Shown one piece after another: positions 7,131-14,493 of a stretch of 34,897 nucleotides of DNA. The number at the start of each line of letters is the position of its first letter. The first letter of the stretch is position 1. This DNA is from an uncultured Phycisphaerales bacterium (GTDB lineage: Bacteria > Planctomycetota > Phycisphaerae > Tepidisphaerales > Tepidisphaeraceae): positions 1 through 34,897 of the forward strand of contig CAIQIQ010000071.1 in the NCBI GenBank assembly GCA_903871935.1, written 5' to 3'. The position numbers and the translations under genes were made by a program. The notes below the pieces were generated by a model. That model ran no database searches and was not told where the DNA came from. It saw only the letters and a list, made by a program, of their open reading frames with translations.

Positions 7131-8480
7131 ATGATAAAGCTATTCCTGATCGCACCAATGAAGTACATCAAAGGACTCATCGCCGCAGCCGGATGCCTTG
7201 TCATGCTGTCGTCGAGTCTGCAGGCCGGCGTCAAGTTCGTGTCGCCCACCGGGGACGATGCGGTTAGCGCGGCCGCCAATGACATTGATCACCCGTGGAA
7301 GACCGCTGCTAAGGCGTTCACCGATGCGGCCGCTGGAGATACGGTCTACTTTCGAGCGGGAACGTACGAGGTCACAAGCACCATCAACGTTGACGGCGGA
7401 AGCGTTCACCCCGTGCTCTTGACTTGCTATGGCAATGAGAAAGTGCTCGTCACCGGCAGCGTCGCTGGTCCGATCGTTGAGATCCAGCGGCAATCCTACA
7501 CGGTTGAGGGCATCAGCTTCTCGGGCCGTGGCACGTGCTTCCGCGTGGGCTGGGATCGCAACGGCTCGAACTTTGCCGTCCGCAACTGCAGCTACACCAT
7601 GAAGACCGGGGGCGATAATACGGGGTTCGTCTATGCAAACGGGCTCCTGGCAAATGGAACCAGAGTCGAGAACTGCACTCTGATCGGACCCGGTTCATCC
7701 GCCCACCAGAATTCCGCCGGCATCATTGCGTTCAGGACTCAGCAACTCTCGATCCTGCATTGTGAGATCTCCGAATTCCCCATCGCCATCTACTATAAAC
7801 ACGCCAACGATATTGATGCCATCACTCACGGCACCGTCATTGAGATCGCCCACAACTACGTTCACGGTACCTCGCGATACGCGATGGAGATCAATGCAAA
7901 CCACGCCAACATTCACGACAACCTGTTTGGCCTGAACAACGCCGGGATACGATTCAATGAATGCAATGGCGCAGCCGGAGGCGACTGCAATCTCTTCACG
8001 CATAATACGCTTTACAAGACACCATTGGGTTTGAGCGGCGAGACCGACGCCCATGACCGCTCCTATCCCGGCGCTGTTGGCAATACCATCAGCGACAACA
8101 TCATCTACGGCGAGTCTGACAAGGAACACAAGATCTTCGACATCTATCGCTACTTCACACAAGGCGACCACAAGACCGTGTCCGACTACAACTGCCTCTA
8201 CAACAGCGTAACATCTAACGTGATCGCGGAATTCGGGAAGCCCTACACGCTTAGCGCGTGGTCCACGCATGCAGGCGGCGATGCGCATTCGGTGCAATCG
8301 CGGCCGGTCTTCACCAACGCGTCGGGACGGCTCGATACTCCGGCCGACTTCAAGCTGACTACCGCTTCTCCGGGCTATCGCGCCGCTTCTGACGGAGCCG
8401 ATATGGGGGCGAATGTCGATTCGGTCGGCGTGAAAGGCGGGGGAACGAAAACCCCTCAACCTGGTACCTCCAAACCCTAA
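7131..8480 (+). CDS. Secreted right-handed parallel beta-helix protein
   Basis: This 449-residue protein has an N-terminal signal peptide. Either the ATG at 7131 or the one at 7158 (MKYIKGLIAAAGCLVML) could serve, and neither has a clear ribosome-binding site. The mature part opens with 'FVSPTGDDAVS...HPWKTAAKAFTDAAAGDTVYFRAGTY', the standard opening of pectate-lyase-like beta-helix proteins. Repeated coils follow, with short hydrophobic turns and many N/H/G residues (GISF, NCSYT, NCTLIG, HCEIS, HNYVHG, NIHDNLFG, HNTLYK, DNIIYG). No catalytic motif is certain. Proteins of this fold include polysaccharide lyases, epimerases and adhesins. Its place between two exported glycosidases supports a role in polysaccharide binding or cleavage. 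Confidence 0.8.
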   Translation: MIKLFLIAPMKYIKGLIAAAGCLVMLSSSLQAGVKFVSPTGDDAVSAAANDIDHPWKTAAKAFTDAAAGDTVYFRAGTYEVTSTINVDGGSVHPVLLTCYGNEKVLVTGSVAGPIVEIQRQSYTVEGISFSGRGTCFRVGWDRNGSNFAVRNCSYTMKTGGDNTGFVYANGLLANGTRVENCTLIGPGSSAHQNSAGIIAFRTQQLSILHCEISEFPIAIYYKHANDIDAITHGTVIEIAHNYVHGTSRYAMEINANHANIHDNLFGLNNAGIRFNECNGAAGGDCNLFTHNTLYKTPLGLSGETDAHDRSYPGAVGNTISDNIIYGESDKEHKIFDIYRYFTQGDHKTVSDYNCLYNSVTSNVIAEFGKPYTLSAWSTHAGGDAHSVQSRPVFTNASGRLDTPADFKLTTASPGYRAASDGADMGANVDSVGVKGGGTKTPQPGTSKP

Positions 8481-8503
8481 CCCCCTGACCCTCGGAGTAA
8501 AAC

Positions 8504-9589
8504 ATGATCAATCGGCGAAGTTTTCTGCGGACGGCGGCCGGCGTGGCAGCCATTGGTCTGAGCGGCCGGCGGCTGCTGGCTCAGGAGGCCAAGCCCGCGA
8601 GTCTGGCCGGCAAACTGCCGCGCTGGCGCGGCTTCAACCTGCTGGAAAAGTTCACGGCCCGGCGAGATGGAAGCGCTCCAGCATACAAAGAAGAGGACTT
8701 CGGGATCCTGGCCGAGTGGGGCTTCGATTTCGTCCGTTTGCCCATGTCTTATCTCTGTTGGTCAACGGTCACCGACTGGCTCAACATTGACCAGAGCAAG
8801 CTCCTGGACATCGACAAAGCCATCGAACTGGGCAAACAGTACAAAGTCCATGTGAACCTCAATATGCATCGGGCTCCCGGGTATTGCGTCAACCCGCCCA
8901 AAGAACCCAAAGACCTGTTTACTGATCCCGAAGCGCTGGATGCTTGCGCCACGCACTGGCGGACGTTCGCCGCCCGCTACAAAGGCATTCCCTCCACGCA
9001 GTTGAGTTTCGACCTGCTTAACGAACCATCCGATATCCCCGAGGAGAAATACATCGCCGTCATCACGCGACTGGTGCAGGAGATCCGCGCCGCAGACCCC
9101 AACCGCTTGATCATCGCTGACGGTCTGAAATGGGGCACCAAGCCGGTACTCGGTCTGGCCGGCTTGGGCATCGCGCAGAGCACCCGCGGCTACGCCCCCA
9201 TGCAGATCAGCCACTTCCGCGCCAACTGGATCACCGGCTCCGACAAATGGGCCGCCCCTACCTGGCCGCTGAAACTGGAAACGGAAACCTGGGACCGCCA
9301 GCGCCTTTTGCGGCAGAACATCGAGCCCTGGAAAGCCCTCGCTGCCAAAGGTGTCGGCGTCCACGTCGGTGAATGGGGCGCCTTCCAGTACACGCCCCAC
9401 GACGTCGCCCTGGCCTGGATGCGCGACTGCCTGGAACTCTGGAAAGAGGTCGGCTGGGGCTGGTCCATGTGGAATCTCCGCGGCGGCTTTGGCCTGCTGG
9501 ACAGCAACCGCAGCGATATCGCCTACGAATCGCACCGCGGCCACAAACTCGATCGGAAGATGCTCGAACTTCTCAAAGAGGTCGGGTAG
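8504..9589 (+). CDS. Tat-exported GH5 family glycosidase (cellulase-like)
   Basis: This 361-residue protein starts at ATG 8504, with GGAG six bases upstream. Residues 4-9 (RRSFLR) followed by a hydrophobic stretch ending LLAQ form a twin-arginine signal. The barrel shows GH5 features: 'RGFNLLEKF' and 'WGFDFVRLPMSYLCW' in early strands, 'VHVNLNMHRAPGYCVN', LLNEP with acid/base Glu174, and 'VHVGEWGAF' with nucleophile Glu290, then 'GWSMWNLRGGFG'. GH5 enzymes act on beta-linked glucans, mannans or xylans, and the exact substrate is not visible. It closes the run of exported carbohydrate-active genes, with only 23 bases after the beta-helix stop, which suggests one transcript. Confidence 0.88.
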   Translation: MINRRSFLRTAAGVAAIGLSGRRLLAQEAKPASLAGKLPRWRGFNLLEKFTARRDGSAPAYKEEDFGILAEWGFDFVRLPMSYLCWSTVTDWLNIDQSKLLDIDKAIELGKQYKVHVNLNMHRAPGYCVNPPKEPKDLFTDPEALDACATHWRTFAARYKGIPSTQLSFDLLNEPSDIPEEKYIAVITRLVQEIRAADPNRLIIADGLKWGTKPVLGLAGLGIAQSTRGYAPMQISHFRANWITGSDKWAAPTWPLKLETETWDRQRLLRQNIEPWKALAAKGVGVHVGEWGAFQYTPHDVALAWMRDCLELWKEVGWGWSMWNLRGGFGLLDSNRSDIAYESHRGHKLDRKMLELLKEVG

Positions 9590-9622
9590 TGCGCAGCGCT
9601 GCGTCGCGCAGAATCATCTCTT

Positions 9623-10039
9623 TCATTTCCACGTCACTTCGCAGGGCTTGCCTGTGCGCTGGCAGCTCTGGTCGGTGTACTGGTGGAACTCGATGGCGAC
9701 GCCATCGGGCGCATCCTTGACCCAGGCCTGCGGGGTGTGATCCGCGCCCATGGTTTTATCGCCGACCTTGTAGCCGTTGGATCTTAAGCGGGTGATAACC
9801 TCATCGAGGTCGTCGGTTTCCAGGCAAAGGTGGCGAATGGGGCTACCGGCATTGGGAACGGAGTCAGCCTGGAAGAATTCCAGATACACGCCGGGCACCA
9901 CCTGCAGGTAGAAGCCGATGACCTTCCCCTGCTTCACAAACTCAAAGCGCTTGCTGAAGCCCAGGGCCTTGCAGTAGAAGCGCTCGACCTCGGCCAGATT
10001 CGTACAACCGATGCATGCGTGTGCGATTCCTTTGATCAT
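9623..10039 (-). CDS. VOC/glyoxalase-like superfamily protein
   Basis: This 138-residue protein has the two-module vicinal oxygen chelate fold. The first module is 'IAHACIGCTNLAEVERFYCK' with His7 as a candidate metal ligand, then 'ALGFSKRFEF...VIGFYLQVVPGVYLEFFQ'. The second module is 'PIRHLCLETDDLDEVITRLR', with another His, ending in 'DAPDGVAIEFHQYT' with a Glu typical of the fourth metal ligand. VOC proteins include lactoylglutathione lyases, dioxygenases and isomerases, so the reaction is not assignable. The gene points away from the three palindromes at 10102-10189, which lie in its upstream region and could control it. Confidence 0.85.
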   Translation of the reverse strand: MIKGIAHACIGCTNLAEVERFYCKALGFSKRFEFVKQGKVIGFYLQVVPGVYLEFFQADSVPNAGSPIRHLCLETDDLDEVITRLRSNGYKVGDKTMGADHTPQAWVKDAPDGVAIEFHQYTDQSCQRTGKPCEVTWK

Positions 10040-10101
10040 GGTGCAGTTACTCTACACGAGATCTTTGATCATCCCAACCAACTGCTCCACATCCCAAGCC
10101 A

Positions 10102-10189
10102 GACAAAACAACGCGTTGTTTTGTCAACTATTCTAATGAAACAACGCGTTGTTTTATCTGACGTATGCGCAGAACAACGCGTTGTTCTG
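10102..10189. repeat. Three phased palindromes with shared 14-bp core
   Basis: Perfect palindromes lie at 10102-10125 (24 bp), 10139-10154 (16 bp) and 10170-10189 (20 bp). All share the core AACAACGCGTTGTT, and their centres (10113.5, 10146.5, 10179.5) are exactly 33 bp apart, about three helical turns. They fall between the infC stop and the VOC start, 63-150 bases upstream of the latter. The layout fits an operator array for a dimeric DNA-binding protein on one face of the helix. A dispersed repeat is an alternative. Confidence 0.8.
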
Positions 10190-10232
10190 TATGGCAAAGT
10201 CTGCACCGCCATCGCTACACACACCAACGAAG

Positions 10233-10261
10233 CGGCCGCGGACCTCAATGATCCGCGGCCG
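10233..10261 (-). terminator. infC downstream hairpin
   Basis: A perfect 10-bp GC-rich stem (CGGCCGCGGA/TCCGCGGCCG) with a nine-base loop lies 32 bases past the infC stop. The following bases on the minus strand (CTTCGTTGG) are not a strong U-run. It may be a weak intrinsic terminator or a 3'-end stabilising structure. Confidence 0.5.
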
Positions 10262-10292
10262 GTTGCTTACAAATAATGTCAACCCAACGCGC

Positions 10293-10973
10293 CTATGCCG
10301 GTGTCGGCTCAGGATTCGCCGGCGCAGCGGCCGCCGGCACAGGAGCGGGAGCTGACGCTGCAACTGCCGCGGGCGCGGGCGCGGGACGCGGCTGGATGTT
10401 CAGGCGCTCGCCGGTCTGACCTGAGGCGGCAGCAGCCACCTTCTTCGCCTGCTGCCCGGTCTTGTGATCGGGCTGGAGCACCAGCGTCATCCGCTTGCCT
10501 TCCATCTTCGCGTCGCGCTCGACCTTTGATACATCTGCCAGCTCCGTCTTCACCTTGGTCATCAGCGCGCGGCCCAAATCGATGTGGGCCAGTTCGCGGC
10601 CGCGGAACTGCAGCGTGAACTGCACCTTGTTGCCCTCTTTGAGGAAGTCGCGTGCGTGCGTGATCTTCACCATCAGATCGTTATCACCGATCTTGACGGT
10701 GCGGAACTTCAGCTCTTTGAGCTGTCCACCCTTGGAATTGGCGCGCGACCGGTCTTCCTTCTTCTGCTGCTGGTAGCGCCACTTGCCGTAGTCCATGATT
10801 TTGCAGACTGGCGGGCGGGCGGCCGGTGCGACCTCGACAAGGTCCATCCCGGCTTCGCGGGCAAGACGCATCGCTTCGTTGGTGGGTACAACCCCTAGCT
10901 GCTCATCGTCGTGATTAATGAGCCGGACCGGTGAAATGCGGATCTGCTCATTGTGGCGATAGTTCGTAGAAAT
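10293..10973 (-). CDS. infC: Translation initiation factor IF-3 with ATT start codon
   Basis: IF-3 binds the 30S subunit and checks start-codon pairing. Starting only at the first ATG (10871) would lose the conserved N-terminal segment. The same frame runs upstream through STNYRHNEQIRISPVRLINH and QLGVVPTNEA, the standard IF-3 N-terminus, to an ATT at 10973-10971. GGAG lies seven bases before it. This gives 226 residues. The N-domain (about 1-75), linker KWRYQQQKKEDRS and C-domain with 'KELKFR..KIGDNDL..KI..A..FL..G.KV' and FRGRE are all present. An unusual Ala/Pro-rich tail of about 40 residues follows. rpmI and rplT, normally just downstream, are absent here. The rare start is the hallmark of IF-3 autoregulation in E. 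coli. Confidence 0.93.
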   Translation of the reverse strand: MSTNYRHNEQIRISPVRLINHDDEQLGVVPTNEAMRLAREAGMDLVEVAPAARPPVCKIMDYGKWRYQQQKKEDRSRANSKGGQLKELKFRTVKIGDNDLMVKITHARDFLKEGNKVQFTLQFRGRELAHIDLGRALMTKVKTELADVSKVERDAKMEGKRMTLVLQPDHKTGQQAKKVAAAASGQTGERLNIQPRPAPAPAAVAASAPAPVPAAAAPANPEPTPA

Positions 10974-10990
10974 AACCCGTCTCCTTTGAC
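10971..10990 (-). promoter_or_regulatory. infC ribosome-binding site with ATT initiator
   Basis: On the minus strand, AAAGGAG is followed by seven bases and then ATT (10973-10971), in frame with the conserved IF-3 N-terminus. IF-3 discriminates against non-canonical initiators, so an ATT start lets the protein repress its own translation, as shown for E. coli infC. The parallel here is inferred from sequence. Confidence 0.75.
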
Positions 10991-11275
10991 AGCGACTAAT
11001 AAAACCGGCCGGTCAGGTTCACCGAGCTTGTGCTTCCTGAGCGTAAACGTCGATCAAATGAGGCTCGTGGCCTTCCCCGCCGCCGGCCGATATTGCCCGC
11101 GCGATGGGTACATATTAGATTCTGCGTGAGAATGCTGGAGGATTCAAGGGGTAAAACGGGCGTTATCCCGGAAACGGGCTCATCCGTGCCAGCTCACCCC
11201 CGCCGAACCCAACGCGATTCCGGGCCAGTTCCATTGGCATGCGCCCCCGGCGGTCTCTACAATCTTCGCCGCTGT
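10974..11275. other. Divergent intergenic region between infC and pgsA
   Basis: This stretch separates the minus-strand infC from the plus-strand pgsA and should hold promoters for both. An open frame on the plus strand continues upstream of pgsA to 11030, but its residues are rich in Arg/Pro and do not look like protein. No clear -35/-10 pair, riboswitch or repeat was recognised. Confidence 0.4.
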
Positions 11276-11932
11276 ATGCTCAAGCATGTGCCCAACCTGC
11301 TGACCGCGTCGCGCCTGGTTCTGGCGGCCGTATTCTTCGCGTTTCTCTCTCGCTACCAATACGAGCTTCGGCCCGAAGCCCTGCTCCATGCCGCTTTCGC
11401 GGTCTATCTGGTCGCCTTGATCACCGATTTCTTCGACGGCTATCTTGCCCGGCGCTGGAAGGCCGCGAGCCTGTTCGGCCGGATTACCGATCCCTTTGTG
11501 GACAAAGTCCTCGTTCTGGGCAGCTTTATCTTCTTTGCCGGCAAGAACTTCGTGATTCCCGAGGCAGATTTGGGAGCAGTTCCCGACAACGTCAAGACCA
11601 TCACCGGAATTGCCCCCTGGATGGTGGTGCTGATCCTGGCGCGGGAACTGCTCGTCACCACCTTCCGTGGCGTCGCCGAATCCAGCGGGCAGAACTTCGG
11701 CGCTGCCTTCACCGGCAAACTCAAGATGACCCTGCAGTCGATCACTATCCTGGTCATCCTCACCTATGTGAATTTCCGCGGCTGGCTCCAGGTCCACCAC
11801 TGGGATTCACCCGCCCAGATTACCCGTGATGTATTCATCTGGGCGACTTTGATCGTGACGGTCTACAGTGGTCTGGCTTACGCCAGGCGAGCTGGAGCGT
11901 TGTTCAGCCACCGGAGCGAATCAGACCAATAG
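11276..11932 (+). CDS. pgsA: CDP-diacylglycerol-glycerol-3-phosphate 3-phosphatidyltransferase
   Basis: This 218-residue integral membrane enzyme makes phosphatidylglycerol phosphate, the first step to phosphatidylglycerol and cardiolipin. The CDP-alcohol phosphatidyltransferase signature is complete: Asp51, Asp54-Gly55, Ala58-Arg59, Gly68, Asp72 and Asp76. 'MLKHVPNLLTASRLVLA' is the usual amphipathic N-terminus. The start is placed at ATG 11276 because the 82 codons upstream are not protein-like. Later conserved parts include 'MVVLILARELLVTTFRGVAE' and 'GKLKMTLQSITI', typical of PgsA rather than PssA. uppP begins 25 bases after its stop, so the two are probably co-transcribed. Confidence 0.93.
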   Translation: MLKHVPNLLTASRLVLAAVFFAFLSRYQYELRPEALLHAAFAVYLVALITDFFDGYLARRWKAASLFGRITDPFVDKVLVLGSFIFFAGKNFVIPEADLGAVPDNVKTITGIAPWMVVLILARELLVTTFRGVAESSGQNFGAAFTGKLKMTLQSITILVILTYVNFRGWLQVHHWDSPAQITRDVFIWATLIVTVYSGLAYARRAGALFSHRSESDQ

Positions 11933-11956
11933 CCGTGTTGGTCAGAATGGAGCAGA

Positions 11957-12844
11957 GTGTCGGATTATCTTCTTTCGCTTGTGCTTGGGATCGTCGAGGG
12001 CATTACCGAGTTTCTTCCGGTTAGTTCCACGGCTCATATCCGCATTACCCAGGCGCTGATGGGGATTAGCCTCGATGATGGGTATTGGAAGATGTACTCC
12101 GTTGTCATTCAGCTTGGAGCAATCTTGAGCGTCCTGGTCTACTTCCGGGGGCGGATCATCGAGTTCCTGAAGAGTTTCCCCAAAGGAAAAAACGGCGACC
12201 GCACGCTCCTCACCCACCCGCTGACTCTGACGCTGATCGCGTTCGTGGTCACGGCCGGCCCGGCCTGGGCGCTCAAGAAGGCGATCGACAAGAACCTTGA
12301 GAACCTCTGGGTAATCGGGACATCGCTCATGGTTGGCGGCGTGGTGATGTGGGCGGTGGATGTGATCTGCCGCAAACCGCGAACGCTGAACATGGAGCAG
12401 ATGTCCATGCCCCAGGCGATCTGGGTCGGGGCGGTGCAGGTTCTCTCGGCCGTTTTCCCCGGCACCAGCCGCTCCATGGCCACCATCGCCGCCGGCCAGA
12501 CCGCCGGCATGAGCCGCGAAGCCGCCCTGGAATTCTCTTTCTTCCTGTGCATCCCGACGATGATCGCCGCCACGGGAAAGGAACTGCACGACACCCTCAA
12601 AGAAAGCAGCCAAGCCGCCACCCAAGCCGCCGCCACCCCCACCACCGCTCACCACGCGCTGCACTTGAGCGCCCACCAATGGTCCGTCCTCGCCCTGGGC
12701 TTCATCGTCTCCTTCTTCGTCGCCTGGGCCGTAATCGCCTGGTTCATGCACTGGGTCCGCAAGCACGGCTTCATTCCCTTCGCGATTTACCGCCTGGCGA
12801 TGGGCCTATACGCACTGGTGCTGGCGCAGAGATTGGCCCGGTGA
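11957..12844 (+). CDS. uppP: Undecaprenyl-diphosphatase
   Basis: This 295-residue multi-pass membrane enzyme removes a phosphate from undecaprenyl pyrophosphate, recycling the lipid carrier for peptidoglycan and surface-polysaccharide synthesis. The gene starts at GTG 11957, with GGAG just upstream. Catalytic motifs are present: EGITEFLPVSSTAH at 14-27 (Glu14, Glu18, His27) and the PGTSRS loop with its essential Arg. An Ala/Thr/His-rich stretch (SSQAATQAAATPTTAHHALH) between late transmembrane helices is longer than in E. coli UppP and is probably a variable loop. The family also confers bacitracin tolerance. Linkage with pgsA suits a membrane-lipid transcription unit. Confidence 0.94.
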   Translation: MSDYLLSLVLGIVEGITEFLPVSSTAHIRITQALMGISLDDGYWKMYSVVIQLGAILSVLVYFRGRIIEFLKSFPKGKNGDRTLLTHPLTLTLIAFVVTAGPAWALKKAIDKNLENLWVIGTSLMVGGVVMWAVDVICRKPRTLNMEQMSMPQAIWVGAVQVLSAVFPGTSRSMATIAAGQTAGMSREAALEFSFFLCIPTMIAATGKELHDTLKESSQAATQAAATPTTAHHALHLSAHQWSVLALGFIVSFFVAWAVIAWFMHWVRKHGFIPFAIYRLAMGLYALVLAQRLAR

Positions 12845-12852
12845 CCCCGTAG

Positions 12853-12871
12853 CACACCCGCCTCGGGTGTG
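12853..12871 (+). terminator. Hairpin after uppP
   Basis: A perfect 8-bp stem (CACACCCG/CGGGTGTG) with a three-base loop begins 8 bases after the uppP stop. No U-run follows. Its position argues for a role in ending or stabilising the pgsA-uppP transcript. Confidence 0.5.
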
Positions 12872-12999
12872 TGCTCAAACCCTCATCCACGCACAGCCAG
12901 GCAACGTGGCGCGTACCTCCCCATGAAATAATCAACATTAATCGCACCCGCCTGCAAACTCCGGCCGCCGACTCCGGCATATCTACAGAAGAGCAAAAC

Positions 13000-13060
13000 G
13001 CCCGATGCTCGTGCCACATGGGCGGCCGCTCATCGGGCAGCTCACAACGACGGGAGCTGC
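13000..13060 (+). promoter_or_regulatory. Nested leader hairpins before the membrane-protein gene
   Basis: Two alternative stems overlap in this leader: GCCCGATG (13000-13007) with CATCGGGC (13031-13038), and GCAGCTC (13037-13043) with GAGCTGC (13054-13060). The second stem includes part of the GGGAG ribosome-binding site of the gene starting at 13064. The two stems share bases 13037-13038, so they compete slightly. This could modulate translation, but no known riboswitch class is recognised. Confidence 0.35.
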
Positions 13061-13063
13061 GCT

Positions 13064-14314
13064 ATGAGCAACATTCCTTCTGCCCGGCATGCCATTCGCG
13101 ACCTCATCTTTCTCTATAACCCGGTATACCTGCTCAGTTCCGTGTGCATGCTGGTCGGCTGCGTCCTGCTGACCAACGACACCGAGCACAGGGCCGTCCC
13201 GATTGGCCAGTTGCTCTCGATCGTCGGCGCAGTGGCCCTCTACCAGGCCTGCCTTTTTGCCATCGGCTCATTTCTCACCCTCGCCCGGCGAATCCTGCGC
13301 GATGGACGAACACTGCTGATCCTCGACGCGGTTTTCCTCTCCGACATCACCTTCGTGAATTCCGAACTCCTAACCACCAACCTGAAAGTCGGCCTGGGCA
13401 TCGGTCTGCTTCTCTTTGGCCTTTCCGCACTGCGCATTCACTGGATCACCCGGCGGATGGGCTGTCCCATGCTCCTTCACCGCTACCTGATTATCCTCCT
13501 GCAATTGCTTCTGATCATCGCGATGCCCGCTTACCTCAAACGCATCGATACCGGCATCTCCATCGTGCCCGCCACGCTCTATTGCCTCTGGTGGGCCATC
13601 GGCCTGACCCTCGCCGCCACCGTCCTGGCCGACAACGCCACCCATCTCGCTCCCACCCGGCTGCCGCCGCGTGCGGCATGGGTTCAGCCGACGTACCTGA
13701 TTATCACCTGGCTCTCTCTGATCCTCCATTTGGCCGAACTGCACTACGTCTACAACGTCACCTTCTACGCCGCGATGCTCTGCCCCATCCTGCTCTGCGT
13801 GGCAATGGTCTTGCACCACCGCGATCGCCATGTCCCATCCGATAGCCGCGCCCCCGCGCTCCAGGTCCTGATGTTGCTCATGACATTCCTGATCGCCCTG
13901 GGTACTCCCGATTCCCTGAGCCTGACCATCCTCGGTATCAGCATCTCCGCTACCAAGCTGACATTCGCCGCCCTCTACTTAACGGTCATCTACATGTACA
14001 TCCCCCGCCTGGCGCATTGGCTCATCAGCGCTGGCGTGGTCGTGGCGGCTTTTGCCATCTTCGGCCCGGGCTGGGGTCAGATTGTCACATATATGATCCG
14101 CGCCATCCGTTCGACCCTTAGCGCGGCCGTTGACCTCCTGCCCTCCACCCGCTTCGCCTGGGGCATCACCGGAATTGTTCTCGCCTTCCTGCTCCTGGGC
14201 CTTGGCCTCCTGATCAGCCTGCGCAAGAACCCCGATGACCACCACCCGGCCGATCCAGCGCCCGACCCAAACCCTATCCTCCACGCCTGCACCCCCGCTC
14301 CTCAATCCGCCTAA
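13064..14314 (+). CDS. Multi-pass integral membrane protein, unknown function
   Basis: This 416-residue protein starts at ATG 13064, with GGGAG seven bases upstream. It has roughly ten or more hydrophobic segments, among them residues about 20-36, 47-70, 105-122, 140-157, 168-188, 209-246, 262-278, 300-330 and 365-385. The C-terminal tail is soluble and Pro/Asp-rich (about 390-416). Charged loops are short. No transporter signature, catalytic motif or named family is recognised, and it is not clearly tied to its neighbours. A hairpin just past its stop and a structured leader suggest a single-gene transcript. It is confidently coding from the hydrophobic periodicity. Confidence 0.75.
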   Translation: MSNIPSARHAIRDLIFLYNPVYLLSSVCMLVGCVLLTNDTEHRAVPIGQLLSIVGAVALYQACLFAIGSFLTLARRILRDGRTLLILDAVFLSDITFVNSELLTTNLKVGLGIGLLLFGLSALRIHWITRRMGCPMLLHRYLIILLQLLLIIAMPAYLKRIDTGISIVPATLYCLWWAIGLTLAATVLADNATHLAPTRLPPRAAWVQPTYLIITWLSLILHLAELHYVYNVTFYAAMLCPILLCVAMVLHHRDRHVPSDSRAPALQVLMLLMTFLIALGTPDSLSLTILGISISATKLTFAALYLTVIYMYIPRLAHWLISAGVVVAAFAIFGPGWGQIVTYMIRAIRSTLSAAVDLLPSTRFAWGITGIVLAFLLLGLGLLISLRKNPDDHHPADPAPDPNPILHACTPAPQSA

Positions 14315-14333
14315 AGAAAGCAAACCTCCTGTC

Positions 14334-14364
14334 GCAGGCCGTGTCGCGCAAGCCCACGGCCTGC
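14334..14364 (+). terminator. Hairpin after the membrane-protein gene
   Basis: A 10-bp perfect stem (GCAGGCCGTG/CACGGCCTGC) with an eleven-base loop lies 20 bases past the stop at 14314. A smaller stem, CGGAC-GTAA-GTCCG, follows at 14388-14401. Neither has a strong U-run. They occupy the 179-base gap before the convergent abiEii gene, which otherwise holds nothing recognised. Confidence 0.5.
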
Positions 14365-14493
14365 TTGCGTTCGTATTCAAAGAGCGGCGGACGTAAGTCC
14401 GTCGGTTCGAAGCCAAAACCCGCGCCAATCCAGCCAACCCCCAATTCGTAACATCGCACAGCATACACGGAAGAATTCCGTAGAAGTCGCACT

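Noticed and set aside
10102..10189. CRISPR array
   Set aside because: There are only three short palindromes with 33-bp period, no spacers of constant length between long identical repeats, and no cas genes.
9830..10276. Plus-strand reading frame with QRVVL repeated every 11 residues
   Set aside because: The repeat only reflects the 33-bp spacing of the palindromes. The frame overlaps the VOC gene and is not protein-like.
14380..14412. tRNA-like T-loop (GGTTCGAA)
   Set aside because: The flanking bases cannot form a T-stem or acceptor stem, and no anticodon arm is present.
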